Source of the DNA: WRHT01 sp031550525
GTDB taxonomy: Bacteria > Desulfobacterota > Desulfovibrionia > Desulfovibrionales > Desulfovibrionaceae
Assembly (NCBI GenBank): GCA_031550525.1
Contig: JAVBON010000012.1
Location: 54,185-118,184, forward strand
Length of the DNA: 64,000 nucleotides
Direction of reading: 5' to 3'
Part shown: one piece after another, positions 15,586 through 23,946 of the stretch
Numbering within the stretch: position 1 is the first letter of the stretch
How the letters are laid out: every line of letters begins with the position of its first letter
Position numbers and translations under genes: made by a program
The notes under the pieces: generated by a model
What the model was told of the DNA's origin: nothing
What the model saw: the letters and a program-made list of their open reading frames with translations, nothing else
The model's database searches: none

Positions 15586-16717
15586 ACTTCAATTTTGCCA
15601 GCTTTAAAAGACCTCTGGCTACTTCAACTACAAATGCATAAACCAGCACTGTGAGGTATATTATTATTGGGTACAGGGCGCAAAACGCCAGACCGCAGGC
15701 CTGCAAATGCAAGCTTGCCACGTTGGTTTGCGTTGCCCCGAACAAAATCATGCCCACCAGCGGCCACAGCATGAATACGGCCATAACAGCCCCACCCAGG
15801 CCGAAAACGTATGGCATAATAAAAACCGCCACCTTAAGTTTGGCCGATACCAGCTCGACAATAACCTGGCTTATGGGCATGTCTTTTTCAATGCTGATAT
15901 TGAGTTTTTTGGCATATTGCAGGCTTGCCCCGGCGGCAAAGTAGCAGGTGATAAAACCTAGTATGCCCAGCCCCAACAGTATGGGAGTAAGCTTTATTAC
16001 AACTCCGGCCACCCCTAGGAAGAGGCAAAGCAGGCCAAAGATCACATAGCAGGCCGAAAGTATTTCCATAAGCGCTTCATGTGGTATTTTGGAAGAGTTC
16101 TTTTCTATATATCCTTCCATAAGGGCAAAACCCTTAATAGCCAGATACTGGGCGAAAATAAGCATAACAGCGCCAAAAACGCCGGAAATAACGGGGGCTA
16201 TGCTAAGGGTGCGCACGGATATGATTATGGAAAGCGCCAGCACCGCCACCGCCGCCAGAAGCAGGGCGTAATGGCCTATGCTTATGGATATGGAGGTTAT
16301 TTTACCCACCTTTTCGCCGGTGGGGCAGGTTGCCAGCTTTTTAAGCAGCATATTCAGAAAGTTTGCCGCGAATACGGGGTTTTTGCGCCCTTCGGCAATA
16401 GCTTCCTTAAGCTTGGCCTTGGCTGCCTCAGCCGCAAGTTTGGCATTTTCTTTGGCTGTGTCGGCTTTGGATTCGGATCTGACGAAGGCTCCCTCCTGTT
16501 CCTTTTGCTTTTCACCAGCCTCAGGGGCCGCCTCTGTCTGTTCTTTCTGGCCCTCGCCCGCATTTTTAGTCGCGTCAGTTGACGCTTCCGGCAGTTCTAT
16601 TTCATTTCCGCACTCTTTACAGGTTACCTTTCCGTTGTCGGCGCGTTCTTTTAGCTGTTTGGCAGTGAGTTCTTCCTCATGTCCGCAGTTTTCGCAAGTA
16701 AGTTTGGTTTTTGCCAT
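15584..16717 (-). CDS. zinc-ribbon polytopic membrane protein of unknown function
   Basis: 377 residues. The N-terminus is a complete zinc ribbon, CENCGHE (8-14) and CKECGNE (33-39). A charged, low-complexity Ala/Glu/Lys linker spans about 45-115, and seven or eight membrane helices follow from about 148 to the end. I do not recognise a named family. The ribbon probably faces the cytoplasm. It is a single gene with its own upstream region of 220 bp before guaA's 3' end. The internal repeat of long hydrophobic helices suggests a channel or membrane-remodelling role, but nothing catalytic is visible. Confidence 0.65.
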   Translation of the reverse strand: MAKTKLTCENCGHEEELTAKQLKERADNGKVTCKECGNEIELPEASTDATKNAGEGQKEQTEAAPEAGEKQKEQEGAFVRSESKADTAKENAKLAAEAAKAKLKEAIAEGRKNPVFAANFLNMLLKKLATCPTGEKVGKITSISISIGHYALLLAAVAVLALSIIISVRTLSIAPVISGVFGAVMLIFAQYLAIKGFALMEGYIEKNSSKIPHEALMEILSACYVIFGLLCLFLGVAGVVIKLTPILLGLGILGFITCYFAAGASLQYAKKLNISIEKDMPISQVIVELVSAKLKVAVFIMPYVFGLGGAVMAVFMLWPLVGMILFGATQTNVASLHLQACGLAFCALYPIIIYLTVLVYAFVVEVARGLLKLAKLK

Positions 16718-16878
16718 AATTACGTCCTTATGCTTATTGGTTGCAGTATACGAATATACTCCACTATTATGTATGCAATTTAAAAAGTGCGCAATGCCGT
16801 TCTGGGAACTTTAGTTATTACCGCACAAAATGGTTAAAGGTAAATTATAGACGCGAATATGTCTTTACGCGTAATTCA

Positions 16879-16909
16879 AGAGCCGCCCGGCGTACTGCGG
16901 GGCGGCTCT
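16879..16909 (-). terminator. terminator after guaA
   Basis: AGAGCCGCCC (16879-16888) pairs with GGGCGGCTCT (16900-16909). It is 28 bp past the guaA stop; the U tract is weak. Confidence 0.55.
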
Positions 16910-16936
16910 GTTTGTCCAAATGCGGTCAATGGCCGC

Positions 16937-18475
16937 TTATTCCCACTCTATGGTGGCCGGCGGTTTTGACGATATGTCGTAAACCACGCGGTTAACGCCC
17001 TTTACTTCGTTTATGATGCGGCTAGAGAGGCGGCGCATCAGGTCAAAGGGCAGGTCTACCCAGTCCGCCGTCATTGCGTCCACGCTTTCAACGGCGCGTA
17101 TGGCGATTACGTTTTCGTAGCTGCGCCCGTCGCCCATAACACCCACGGTTTTAAGGGGCAGCAGCACCGCAAAGGCCTGCCACACCTTGCTGTACCAGCC
17201 GGATGTTCTGAACTCATCCATCACTATGGTATCGGCATTGCGCACAATTTCAAGGCGGGCGGCTGTAATTTCGCCCACTATGCGCACGGCCAGGCCGGGG
17301 CCGGGGAAGGGGTGGCGCCATATAAATTCGTCCGGCAGGCCCAGCTCTTTGCCTACTGCGCGCACTTCGTCTTTAAAAAGCTCGCGCAGGGGCTCAACCA
17401 ACGACATTTTCATATGTTCAGGCAGCCCGCCCACGTTGTGGTGGCTTTTAATAACCGTGCCCATGCCGGTGGCGGAGACGGATTCAATAACGTCGGGGTA
17501 GAGGGTGCCTTGGGCCAGATAATCCACTTGGCCCAGCCTCGCGGAGGCCTCGTCAAACACTTCAATGAAGGTGTGCCCGATAATCTTGCGTTTTTTCTCT
17601 GGGTCGGTCACACCAGCCAGTTTGTCCAAAAACAGCTTTTGGGCGTCAATGCGTTCCAAGTTAAGGTTGAAATGCTTGCGCAGCAATTTTTCGACATTTT
17701 CGCCCTCATTGGCGCGTAAAAGGCCGTTATCCACAAAAATGCAGTGCAGGTTGTCGCCTATGGCTTTATGCAGCAGCGCTGCGGTAACGGTGGAGTCAAC
17801 CCCGCCGGAAAGGGCGCAAACCACTTTTTTGTTGCCGATTTTTGTCTTTAAATCGTCAATGGTGCGGCTTACAAAAGAGCTCATGTTCCAACTGGGCTCA
17901 AGTTTGCATACTTTGAAAAGGAAGTTGCGCAACATCTGGTCGCCGCCCTCTGTGTGGTGTACTTCGGGGTGGAACTGCACGGCGTAAATACGGCGGGCTT
18001 CATCGGCCATGGCCGCCACTTCCAGCGTTTCGGTGCTGCCTGCTATTTTAAAACCCGGCGGCGGCGTTTTTACCTTGTCACCGTGCGACATCCATACCGT
18101 AAGAGACTGCGCTGGGTTAAAACCGTTCCACAGCGGCGAGGCTTCGGTAATTTTAAGATGCGCTGGGCCGTACTCGCAGTTTACGGATTGAGCCAGCTCC
18201 CCGCCAAGGTTCTGAGCCAGCAGTTGCATGCCGTAGCAAATGCCCAGCACGGGCACGCCCATTTCCAAAAGGCGCATATCCAGCTTGGGGGCGTTTTGTT
18301 GGCCAACGCTGGCCGGTCCGCCGGAAAGAATAATGGCGGCTGGCTTCATTTTAATCACTTTTTCCATATCGCCGGTGCAGGGGTGAATTTCAGAATACAC
18401 ACCGGCCTCGCGGATGCGGCGGGCTATAAGCTGGGTGACCTGTGAGCCGTAATCTATTACAAGAACTGTTTGCAT
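16937..18475 (-). CDS. guaA: GMP synthase (glutamine-hydrolysing)
   Basis: 512 residues. The N-terminal class I amidotransferase domain has the nucleophile motif GICYGMQ and the FHPEVHH end of the triad. The ATP pyrophosphatase domain has the PP loop LSGGVDSTV, and the C-terminal dimerisation domain ends KPPATIEWE. It converts XMP to GMP with glutamine as nitrogen donor in the cytoplasm. The start at 18475 has AAGGAAAA upstream that overlaps the glmS stop codon, so translation is coupled to glmS. The longer frame beginning at 18559 lies inside glmS and is not needed. Confidence 0.97.
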   Translation of the reverse strand: MQTVLVIDYGSQVTQLIARRIREAGVYSEIHPCTGDMEKVIKMKPAAIILSGGPASVGQQNAPKLDMRLLEMGVPVLGICYGMQLLAQNLGGELAQSVNCEYGPAHLKITEASPLWNGFNPAQSLTVWMSHGDKVKTPPPGFKIAGSTETLEVAAMADEARRIYAVQFHPEVHHTEGGDQMLRNFLFKVCKLEPSWNMSSFVSRTIDDLKTKIGNKKVVCALSGGVDSTVTAALLHKAIGDNLHCIFVDNGLLRANEGENVEKLLRKHFNLNLERIDAQKLFLDKLAGVTDPEKKRKIIGHTFIEVFDEASARLGQVDYLAQGTLYPDVIESVSATGMGTVIKSHHNVGGLPEHMKMSLVEPLRELFKDEVRAVGKELGLPDEFIWRHPFPGPGLAVRIVGEITAARLEIVRNADTIVMDEFRTSGWYSKVWQAFAVLLPLKTVGVMGDGRSYENVIAIRAVESVDAMTADWVDLPFDLMRRLSSRIINEVKGVNRVVYDISSKPPATIEWE

Positions 18476-18485
18476 TATGTTTTCC

Positions 18486-20321
18486 TTATTCCACGGTAAC
18501 GCTTTTGGCCAGGTTGCGGGGCTGGTCCACATCCTTGCCCAGATAATTTGCCGCCTCATAACTTAAAAGCTGCAACATTGGCAACATCACAAAACCGGCA
18601 AAGGGGGCCGCCATATCCGGCATTTGCCAGGTAGGGCCGAACTTGTCGGTGCCGTCGCCGTTATTTCTTTGCGTAAGGGTAATTACCGCCCCACTGCGCG
18701 CCGCCACCTCCTGAATATTAGAAAATATCTTGGTGTAGTGCTCGTCCTGCGGGGCCAGTGCTATGGTAAGAAAATCGGGATCGATGAGCGCAATGGGGCC
18801 GTGCTTCATTTCTCCGGCCGCATAGGCCTCGGCATGCACGTAAGAAAGCTCTTTAAACTTTAACGCCCCTTCTTGCGCCATGGCGCAGTTTTGCCCGCGC
18901 CCCAAGAAAAAAATATTTCTGGCGCTGGCGGCCCGTATGGCAATAGGCTTAACTTCGCGGTGCATGCGGGGTATTTCTTCTTCCAGCACATCGGCTATGC
19001 TGGCGAAATTGCGCAGCAGTTCCGCGCTTTTTTCCGGGCCAAGGCGGCCTGATTGCTTGCCCCAATATAACGAGAGCACGGTTAAAAGGGCCATCTGGCT
19101 GCACAGGGCCTTGGTGGAGGCCACGCTTATTTCCGGCCCGGCCTGGGTGTAGATTACCTTGTCGGCCTCGCGGGCAATTGAAGAGCCGATTACGTTGCAC
19201 AGGCCAAGGGTAATTGAGCCGTGCTCCTTGGCTACCTTAAGGGCGGCCAGAGTATCAGCCGTTTCGCCGGACTGGCTGACGAGCATTACCAGCTCGTCTT
19301 TCTCCAGTATGGGGTTGCGGTAACGAAACTCCGAAGCGATCTCAACGGAGCAGGGCAGCCCGCCCCATTGCTCTATGAGCGGCGCGGCCCAAAGCCCGGC
19401 GTTGTAAGAGGTGCCGCAGGCCACTATGCGCACGCGCGAGGGGCGCTTGAGGGCGTCCAGTTCCGGCAGGCGCACGCTGCCCTGTGCCACGTTTACGCGC
19501 CCCGCCAGCACGCTGCGTAAAACCGTGGGCTGCTCGAAAATTTCTTTAAGCATAAAGTGCTTGAAGCCGCCTTTTTGCGCGGATTGTATGTCCCACTCAA
19601 TTTCTTGGGCCAGATATTCGCGTGGTTTAAGGGTAACCACGTCAAAAAGTTCTATTTTGGCGGTGGTGGCCCGTACCAAATCGCCTTCATCCATAAAAAT
19701 TACCTTGCGGGTGTAGGGCAAAAAGGCTGTTATGTCTGAGGCGACAAAGTTTTCGCCAACTCCCACACCAGCTATTAGCGGAGCGCCTTTGCGCGTGGCG
19801 TAAAGCACCTCTGGCTCGTCTTGGCATATTAGAGCCAGAGCGTAAGCGCCATCGGCCTTTTGCACGGCCCGGCTGAAGGCCGTAAGGTTGTCAGGGGCGT
19901 GTTTGCGCTCTTCTTCAATCAGGTTGATAAGCACTTCGGTGTCGGTTTCAGATTGAAAAGTGTAGCCTTTGGCCGACAGTTGCTGCTTGATTTCCTTGTA
20001 GTTTTCAATAATACCATTATGAACAATGGCCATGTGGCCGTTGTTGGATAAATGCGGGTGGGCGTTTGCCTCGTTGGGTATGCCGTGGGTGGCCCAACGG
20101 GTGTGGGCTATGCCGCTGGCAGCCAGAAGCGGCATTTTAAAGGCAGCCAGTTTTTTTTCAAGCTCGGCCAGCTTGCCGGGGGCTTTTATTATATTTATGG
20201 CCCCGCGCTGCATAAAGGCGATACCGGCGGAGTCGTACCCGCGGTACTCAAGGCGGCGCAAGCCTTCAATAAGTATTGGGGTGGCCGGTTGGTGGCCGGT
20301 ATAGGCAATTATGCCGCACAT
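18486..20321 (-). CDS. glmS: glutamine--fructose-6-phosphate aminotransferase (isomerising)
   Basis: 611 residues. Met-Cys-Gly at the start gives the N-terminal cysteine nucleophile after methionine removal. The class II amidotransferase domain (RRLEYRGYDSAG, THGIPNEANAHPH) is followed by two SIS sugar-isomerase domains (SQSGETADT, STKALCSQ) and the C-terminal DQPRNLAKSVTVE. It makes glucosamine 6-phosphate for cell-wall and LPS synthesis. First gene of a two-gene unit with guaA. No glmS ribozyme fold is evident in the 165 bp leader shared with the divergent gatB. Confidence 0.97.
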   Translation of the reverse strand: MCGIIAYTGHQPATPILIEGLRRLEYRGYDSAGIAFMQRGAINIIKAPGKLAELEKKLAAFKMPLLAASGIAHTRWATHGIPNEANAHPHLSNNGHMAIVHNGIIENYKEIKQQLSAKGYTFQSETDTEVLINLIEEERKHAPDNLTAFSRAVQKADGAYALALICQDEPEVLYATRKGAPLIAGVGVGENFVASDITAFLPYTRKVIFMDEGDLVRATTAKIELFDVVTLKPREYLAQEIEWDIQSAQKGGFKHFMLKEIFEQPTVLRSVLAGRVNVAQGSVRLPELDALKRPSRVRIVACGTSYNAGLWAAPLIEQWGGLPCSVEIASEFRYRNPILEKDELVMLVSQSGETADTLAALKVAKEHGSITLGLCNVIGSSIAREADKVIYTQAGPEISVASTKALCSQMALLTVLSLYWGKQSGRLGPEKSAELLRNFASIADVLEEEIPRMHREVKPIAIRAASARNIFFLGRGQNCAMAQEGALKFKELSYVHAEAYAAGEMKHGPIALIDPDFLTIALAPQDEHYTKIFSNIQEVAARSGAVITLTQRNNGDGTDKFGPTWQMPDMAAPFAGFVMLPMLQLLSYEAANYLGKDVDQPRNLAKSVTVE

Positions 20322-20487
20322 ACGCTATTTCCTTTTTTGCAAATCATGATAATTTTGCGTGACCTTTCAAGCCGATTTTTTTAACATTCTTTCGCCTAAA
20401 TTAAAAGTTGTCTTTAGCTGTAAATTTTTGTCCGTTTATTCAGGGCCGCAGGCAAAACACGCCTGCCCCCGGTGAAGGAGTTTGTTT

Positions 20488-21921
20488 GTGAGCACACAGT
20501 GGGAAACTGTAATTGGCCTTGAAGTGCACGCCCAGCTTAACACCCGCACCAAGCTGTTTTGCGGTTGCGCCAACACCTTTGGCGGCGAGCCGAATACTCG
20601 TGTGTGCCCCGTATGCGCAGGCATGCCGGGTGCTTTGCCAGTTATGAACAGCCAGGCCGTAAGCCTGGCCGTGCGCGCCGGGCTGGCTATGAATTGCGAT
20701 ATAAACCTTTGCTCGCTGTTTTCGCGCAAAAGCTATTTTTACCCCGATTTGCCGGGCGGATACCAGACTTCGCAATGGGAGCCGCCTGTTTGCCAGAATG
20801 GTTTGGTGGAGATTAACGCCGGGCGTGGCCCCGTAAAAGTGCGCATCAACCGTATTCATATTGAAAATGATGCCGGAAAATGCGTGCATGCCGGGCAGGG
20901 TATAAGTCTGGTGGATTTGAACCGCGCCGGAACTCCGCTTATAGAAATAGTGAGCGAGCCGGATTTGCGCGGCCCGGAAGAGGCTGTGGAGTTTATGCGC
21001 CATTTGCGCCGCCTGCTGGTATACTTGGGCGTATGCGATGGAAATATGGAAGAAGGCAGCATGCGCTGCGACGTAAACATTTCTTTGCGGCCTCAAGGCT
21101 CGGCCATTTTCGGCACACGCTCAGAGCTGAAGAACCTAAACTCCTTCAACAGTATACTTGATGCCGCCCGTTACGAGGTGGAAAGGCATACGGAAATATT
21201 GAACGCCGGAGGCCACCTGGAGCAGGAAACCAGACATTGGGACCCTGACACCGGAACCAGCAGCAGCATGCGCTCCAAAGAAGACGCGCCGGATTACCGC
21301 TACTTCCCCTGCCCTGATTTGCCGCCGGTGGTGCTGAGTAAGGAATTTGTTGACGAGGCGCGGCGTAATATGCCGGAACTGCCCGAGGAGCGGCAGGCGC
21401 GTTTTGAGAGGCAACTGGGCCTTAACGGCGAAGAAGCCGCCGTACTGGTAGGATCCGCCGAACTGGCCGGATATTTTGAAAGCGCTTTGGCCTTGCATGC
21501 CAATGCCAAGCGCCTGGCAACCCTGATAGTTGGCGAATTTTTGCCGGAGTGCGCGCGTAAGGGCATGGAATGGCAAAAGGCCGGTTTTGGGCCGGAGCGT
21601 ATGGCCCATACCACCCGTATGATCGATGACGGCACGGTAAGTCTTAAAGTGGTGCACGAGTTGTTCGCCGAGCTTTTGAGCGCAAATGTGCCAGTGGAAA
21701 AACTGGCCGAATCCAAGGGCCTTTTGCAGGTGTCCGATTCCGGCGCGCTGGAGGCGGCCGTGCTTAAAGCCATTGCCGATAACCCTGAAGAAACCTCCGC
21801 TTACAGAGGCGGCAAAACCAAACTGCTCTCCTTTTTTGTGGGGCAGGTAATGAAGGCCACAAAAGGCGCGGGTAACCCAGGGCTGATCAACCAACTTTTG
21901 AAAAAACACCTTGAGGGCTAA
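20488..21921 (+). CDS. gatB: Asp-tRNA(Asn)/Glu-tRNA(Gln) amidotransferase subunit B
   Basis: 477 residues. Signature segments include WETVIGLEVHAQLNT at the start, PDLPGGYQTSQWEPP, EEGSMRCDVNISLR and the C-terminal helical GatB/YqeY domain. GatB is the kinase and tRNA-binding subunit that activates misacylated Glu-tRNA(Gln) or Asp-tRNA(Asn). GAAGGAG at 20474-20480 sits 7 nt before GTG 20488; the upstream TTG at 20482 is too close. The operon order gatB-gatC-gatA keeps the whole complex together. Confidence 0.97.
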   Translation: MSTQWETVIGLEVHAQLNTRTKLFCGCANTFGGEPNTRVCPVCAGMPGALPVMNSQAVSLAVRAGLAMNCDINLCSLFSRKSYFYPDLPGGYQTSQWEPPVCQNGLVEINAGRGPVKVRINRIHIENDAGKCVHAGQGISLVDLNRAGTPLIEIVSEPDLRGPEEAVEFMRHLRRLLVYLGVCDGNMEEGSMRCDVNISLRPQGSAIFGTRSELKNLNSFNSILDAARYEVERHTEILNAGGHLEQETRHWDPDTGTSSSMRSKEDAPDYRYFPCPDLPPVVLSKEFVDEARRNMPELPEERQARFERQLGLNGEEAAVLVGSAELAGYFESALALHANAKRLATLIVGEFLPECARKGMEWQKAGFGPERMAHTTRMIDDGTVSLKVVHELFAELLSANVPVEKLAESKGLLQVSDSGALEAAVLKAIADNPEETSAYRGGKTKLLSFFVGQVMKATKGAGNPGLINQLLKKHLEG

Positions 21922-21925
21922 ATAT

Positions 21926-22234
21926 ATGGCAGTTACCAGAGAAACGGTAATTCACACCAGCCGTCTGGCTAGGCTGGATATAGCAGCGGGAGCCAAAGGC
22001 GGCGAGGCGGAAGCGAAACTGGACGAGTTCGCAAAACAGATGGACGCCATTGTGGGCTATATGGATATTTTGCAGCAGGCAGACACAACAGGCGTTGAGC
22101 CAATGTTTTCGCCCATGAGCCTGACCGGCGCCCCGCGCGCCGATGAAGAAAAGCGCGACTGCACCCGTGAAGAGGTGCTTGCGAACGCGCCGGATCAGGA
22201 AGACGGATTTTATGTTGTGCCCCGCGTGCTTTAG
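21926..22234 (+). CDS. gatC: Asp-tRNA(Asn)/Glu-tRNA(Gln) amidotransferase subunit C
   Basis: 102 residues with the family pattern: an N-terminal helix (TRETVIHTSRLARLDI), a central helix around MDAIVGYMDILQQADTTGVEP, and the C-terminal PDQEDGFYVVPRVL. GatC wraps around GatA and stabilises the GatA-GatB contact. It starts 5 nt after gatB. GAGG at 21913 serves as ribosome site within the gatB end. Confidence 0.93.
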   Translation: MAVTRETVIHTSRLARLDIAAGAKGGEAEAKLDEFAKQMDAIVGYMDILQQADTTGVEPMFSPMSLTGAPRADEEKRDCTREEVLANAPDQEDGFYVVPRVL

Positions 22235-22333
22235 GTTTTGTTGACGCTACGGTCTTTCCGCATGGGCACAACCAAAAATTCTCGTAGCCTCAATAGAATT
22301 TAGATGGATTGTCGACTATATTAAGGAGTTTTC

Positions 22334-23845
22334 ATGTCAGGCTTGTATAAACTGACTTTAAGCCAGGCGCGCGCCGGGCTGCAAGGCGGAAAATTTACCT
22401 CGCTGGATCTGGTGCAAAGTTGCCTTGAGCGCATAAAAGCCACGGAACCTAAAATTAACGCTTGCATAAACCTACTGGAGGAGCATGCGTTGGAGACGGC
22501 CAAAACGCTGGACGCGCAAGGCCCCAAGTCCGATATGCCTTTATGGGGAATTCCGCTTACGCTTAAAGACCTGATTTGCCTTAAGGGCTTTCCCACCACC
22601 TGCGGCGCGAAGTTTTTAGCGGATTTTACACCGTTTTACGATGCCGAGGTGGTAGAGCGCCTGAAGCAGGCCGGGGCCGTTATTATAGCCAAAACCAACA
22701 TGGACGAGTTTGCCATGGGCTCAACAACTGAAAGCTCATATTTTGGGCGTACCGCCAACCCTTGGAATTTGGGCAAGGTGCCGGGCGGCTCCAGCGGCGG
22801 CTCCGCCGCCAGTGTGGCAGCCTGCCAGGCCTTTGGCTCGCTGGGCAGTGATACCGGCGGCTCCATACGCCAGCCCGCGGCTTTTTGCGGCTGCGTGGGC
22901 ATAAAGCCCACTTACGGGCGCGTATCGCGCTCGGGCGTGGTGGCCTTTGGCAGCTCTTTCGATCAGGTAGGCCCCTTGGCCCGCACGGTGCAAGATGCGG
23001 CTATGCTGCTGGAGGTTATTGCCGGCCCGGACGATAAGGATGCCGTAAGCGCCAGGCTGGATTTGTTTCCGCAAGGTTTGCCAGCGCAAAACTTTACAGA
23101 AGCAGCGGCTCAGGCAGGGCAAAAAGATCCCTCCGACAGCTTGAAAGGTCTAAAACTTGGCGTGCCTAAAGAACTTTGGGATTCCGGCCTTTCGCCAGAG
23201 GTGGAAGAAGCCTGCCGCAACATGCTGGCCAGGTTTGAAGAGGCTGGGGCTGTGCTGACGCCGGTAGCTTTGCCCCACCAAAAGTACGCCATAGCCGTTT
23301 ATTATATTATGGCCTCGGCCGAGGCCAGCACCAACCTGGCCCGCTTTGATGGAGTTCGCTACGGCTTTAGGGCGGAGCACCCGCAAGACCTGCTGGATTT
23401 GTACACCCGCTCGCGTACGGAAGGTTTTGGCGAGGAAGTGCGCCGCAGAATAATGCTGGGCACTTTTGTGCTTTCGTCCGGCTATTACGACGCTTACTAC
23501 CGCAAAGCCGCTCAAATAAGGCGTCTTATGCGCGATGATTTTGACAGGGCCTTGGGCCACTGCGACATGCTGGTTGCCCCCACGGCCACCCGCACGGCTT
23601 GGGATTTCGGCTTTACAGAGTCCGACCCGCTTTTTGCCTATAAAATGGATTTGCTTACGGTAACCCTTAATCTGGTGGGGCTGCCCGGCCTGGCCTTGCC
23701 CGTTGGGCTGGGGGCCGAAAGCGGCATGCCGGTGGGCTTGCAGTTTATGGGCAGGCCATTTGACGAGGCGGCCCTTATAAAAGTTGGCGTTGCGGCTGAA
23801 AAGCTGGCCCCTGCCTTGGGCATGCCGCGCGCTGTGGCAGATTAG
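22334..23845 (+). CDS. gatA: Asp-tRNA(Asn)/Glu-tRNA(Gln) amidotransferase subunit A
   Basis: 503 residues of the amidase-signature family. PGGSSGGSAASVAA and GSDTGGSIRQPAAFCG carry the Ser-cisSer-Lys triad, with the lysine in the earlier PLTLKD segment. It hydrolyses glutamine and passes ammonia to GatB. A 99 bp gap from gatC has no terminator, and AAGGAG sits just before ATG 22334. The gene closes the operon and is followed by a 23 bp perfect hairpin. Confidence 0.97.
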   Translation: MSGLYKLTLSQARAGLQGGKFTSLDLVQSCLERIKATEPKINACINLLEEHALETAKTLDAQGPKSDMPLWGIPLTLKDLICLKGFPTTCGAKFLADFTPFYDAEVVERLKQAGAVIIAKTNMDEFAMGSTTESSYFGRTANPWNLGKVPGGSSGGSAASVAACQAFGSLGSDTGGSIRQPAAFCGCVGIKPTYGRVSRSGVVAFGSSFDQVGPLARTVQDAAMLLEVIAGPDDKDAVSARLDLFPQGLPAQNFTEAAAQAGQKDPSDSLKGLKLGVPKELWDSGLSPEVEEACRNMLARFEEAGAVLTPVALPHQKYAIAVYYIMASAEASTNLARFDGVRYGFRAEHPQDLLDLYTRSRTEGFGEEVRRRIMLGTFVLSSGYYDAYYRKAAQIRRLMRDDFDRALGHCDMLVAPTATRTAWDFGFTESDPLFAYKMDLLTVTLNLVGLPGLALPVGLGAESGMPVGLQFMGRPFDEAALIKVGVAAEKLAPALGMPRAVAD

Positions 23846-23880
23846 GCCCGCGCCGCTAGCGGCCATTTTGAAATTGCCAT

Positions 23881-23931
23881 AAAATTATTAACTCCCCGTG
23901 TTTGCCTTAAACACGGGGAGTTAATAATTTT
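23881..23931. terminator. bidirectional terminator between gatA and hybrid kinase 1
   Basis: Arms 23881-23903 and 23909-23931 are perfectly complementary over 23 bp with a GCCTT loop; A and T tracts form the outer stem. It serves the convergent genes on both sides. Confidence 0.85.
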
Positions 23932-23946
23932 AAGCATACATGGTAA

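Noticed and set aside
20322..20487. glmS ribozyme or riboswitch in the glmS leader
   Set aside because: The glmS-gatB spacer is about 165 bp and shared by two promoters; I saw no ribozyme core pattern.
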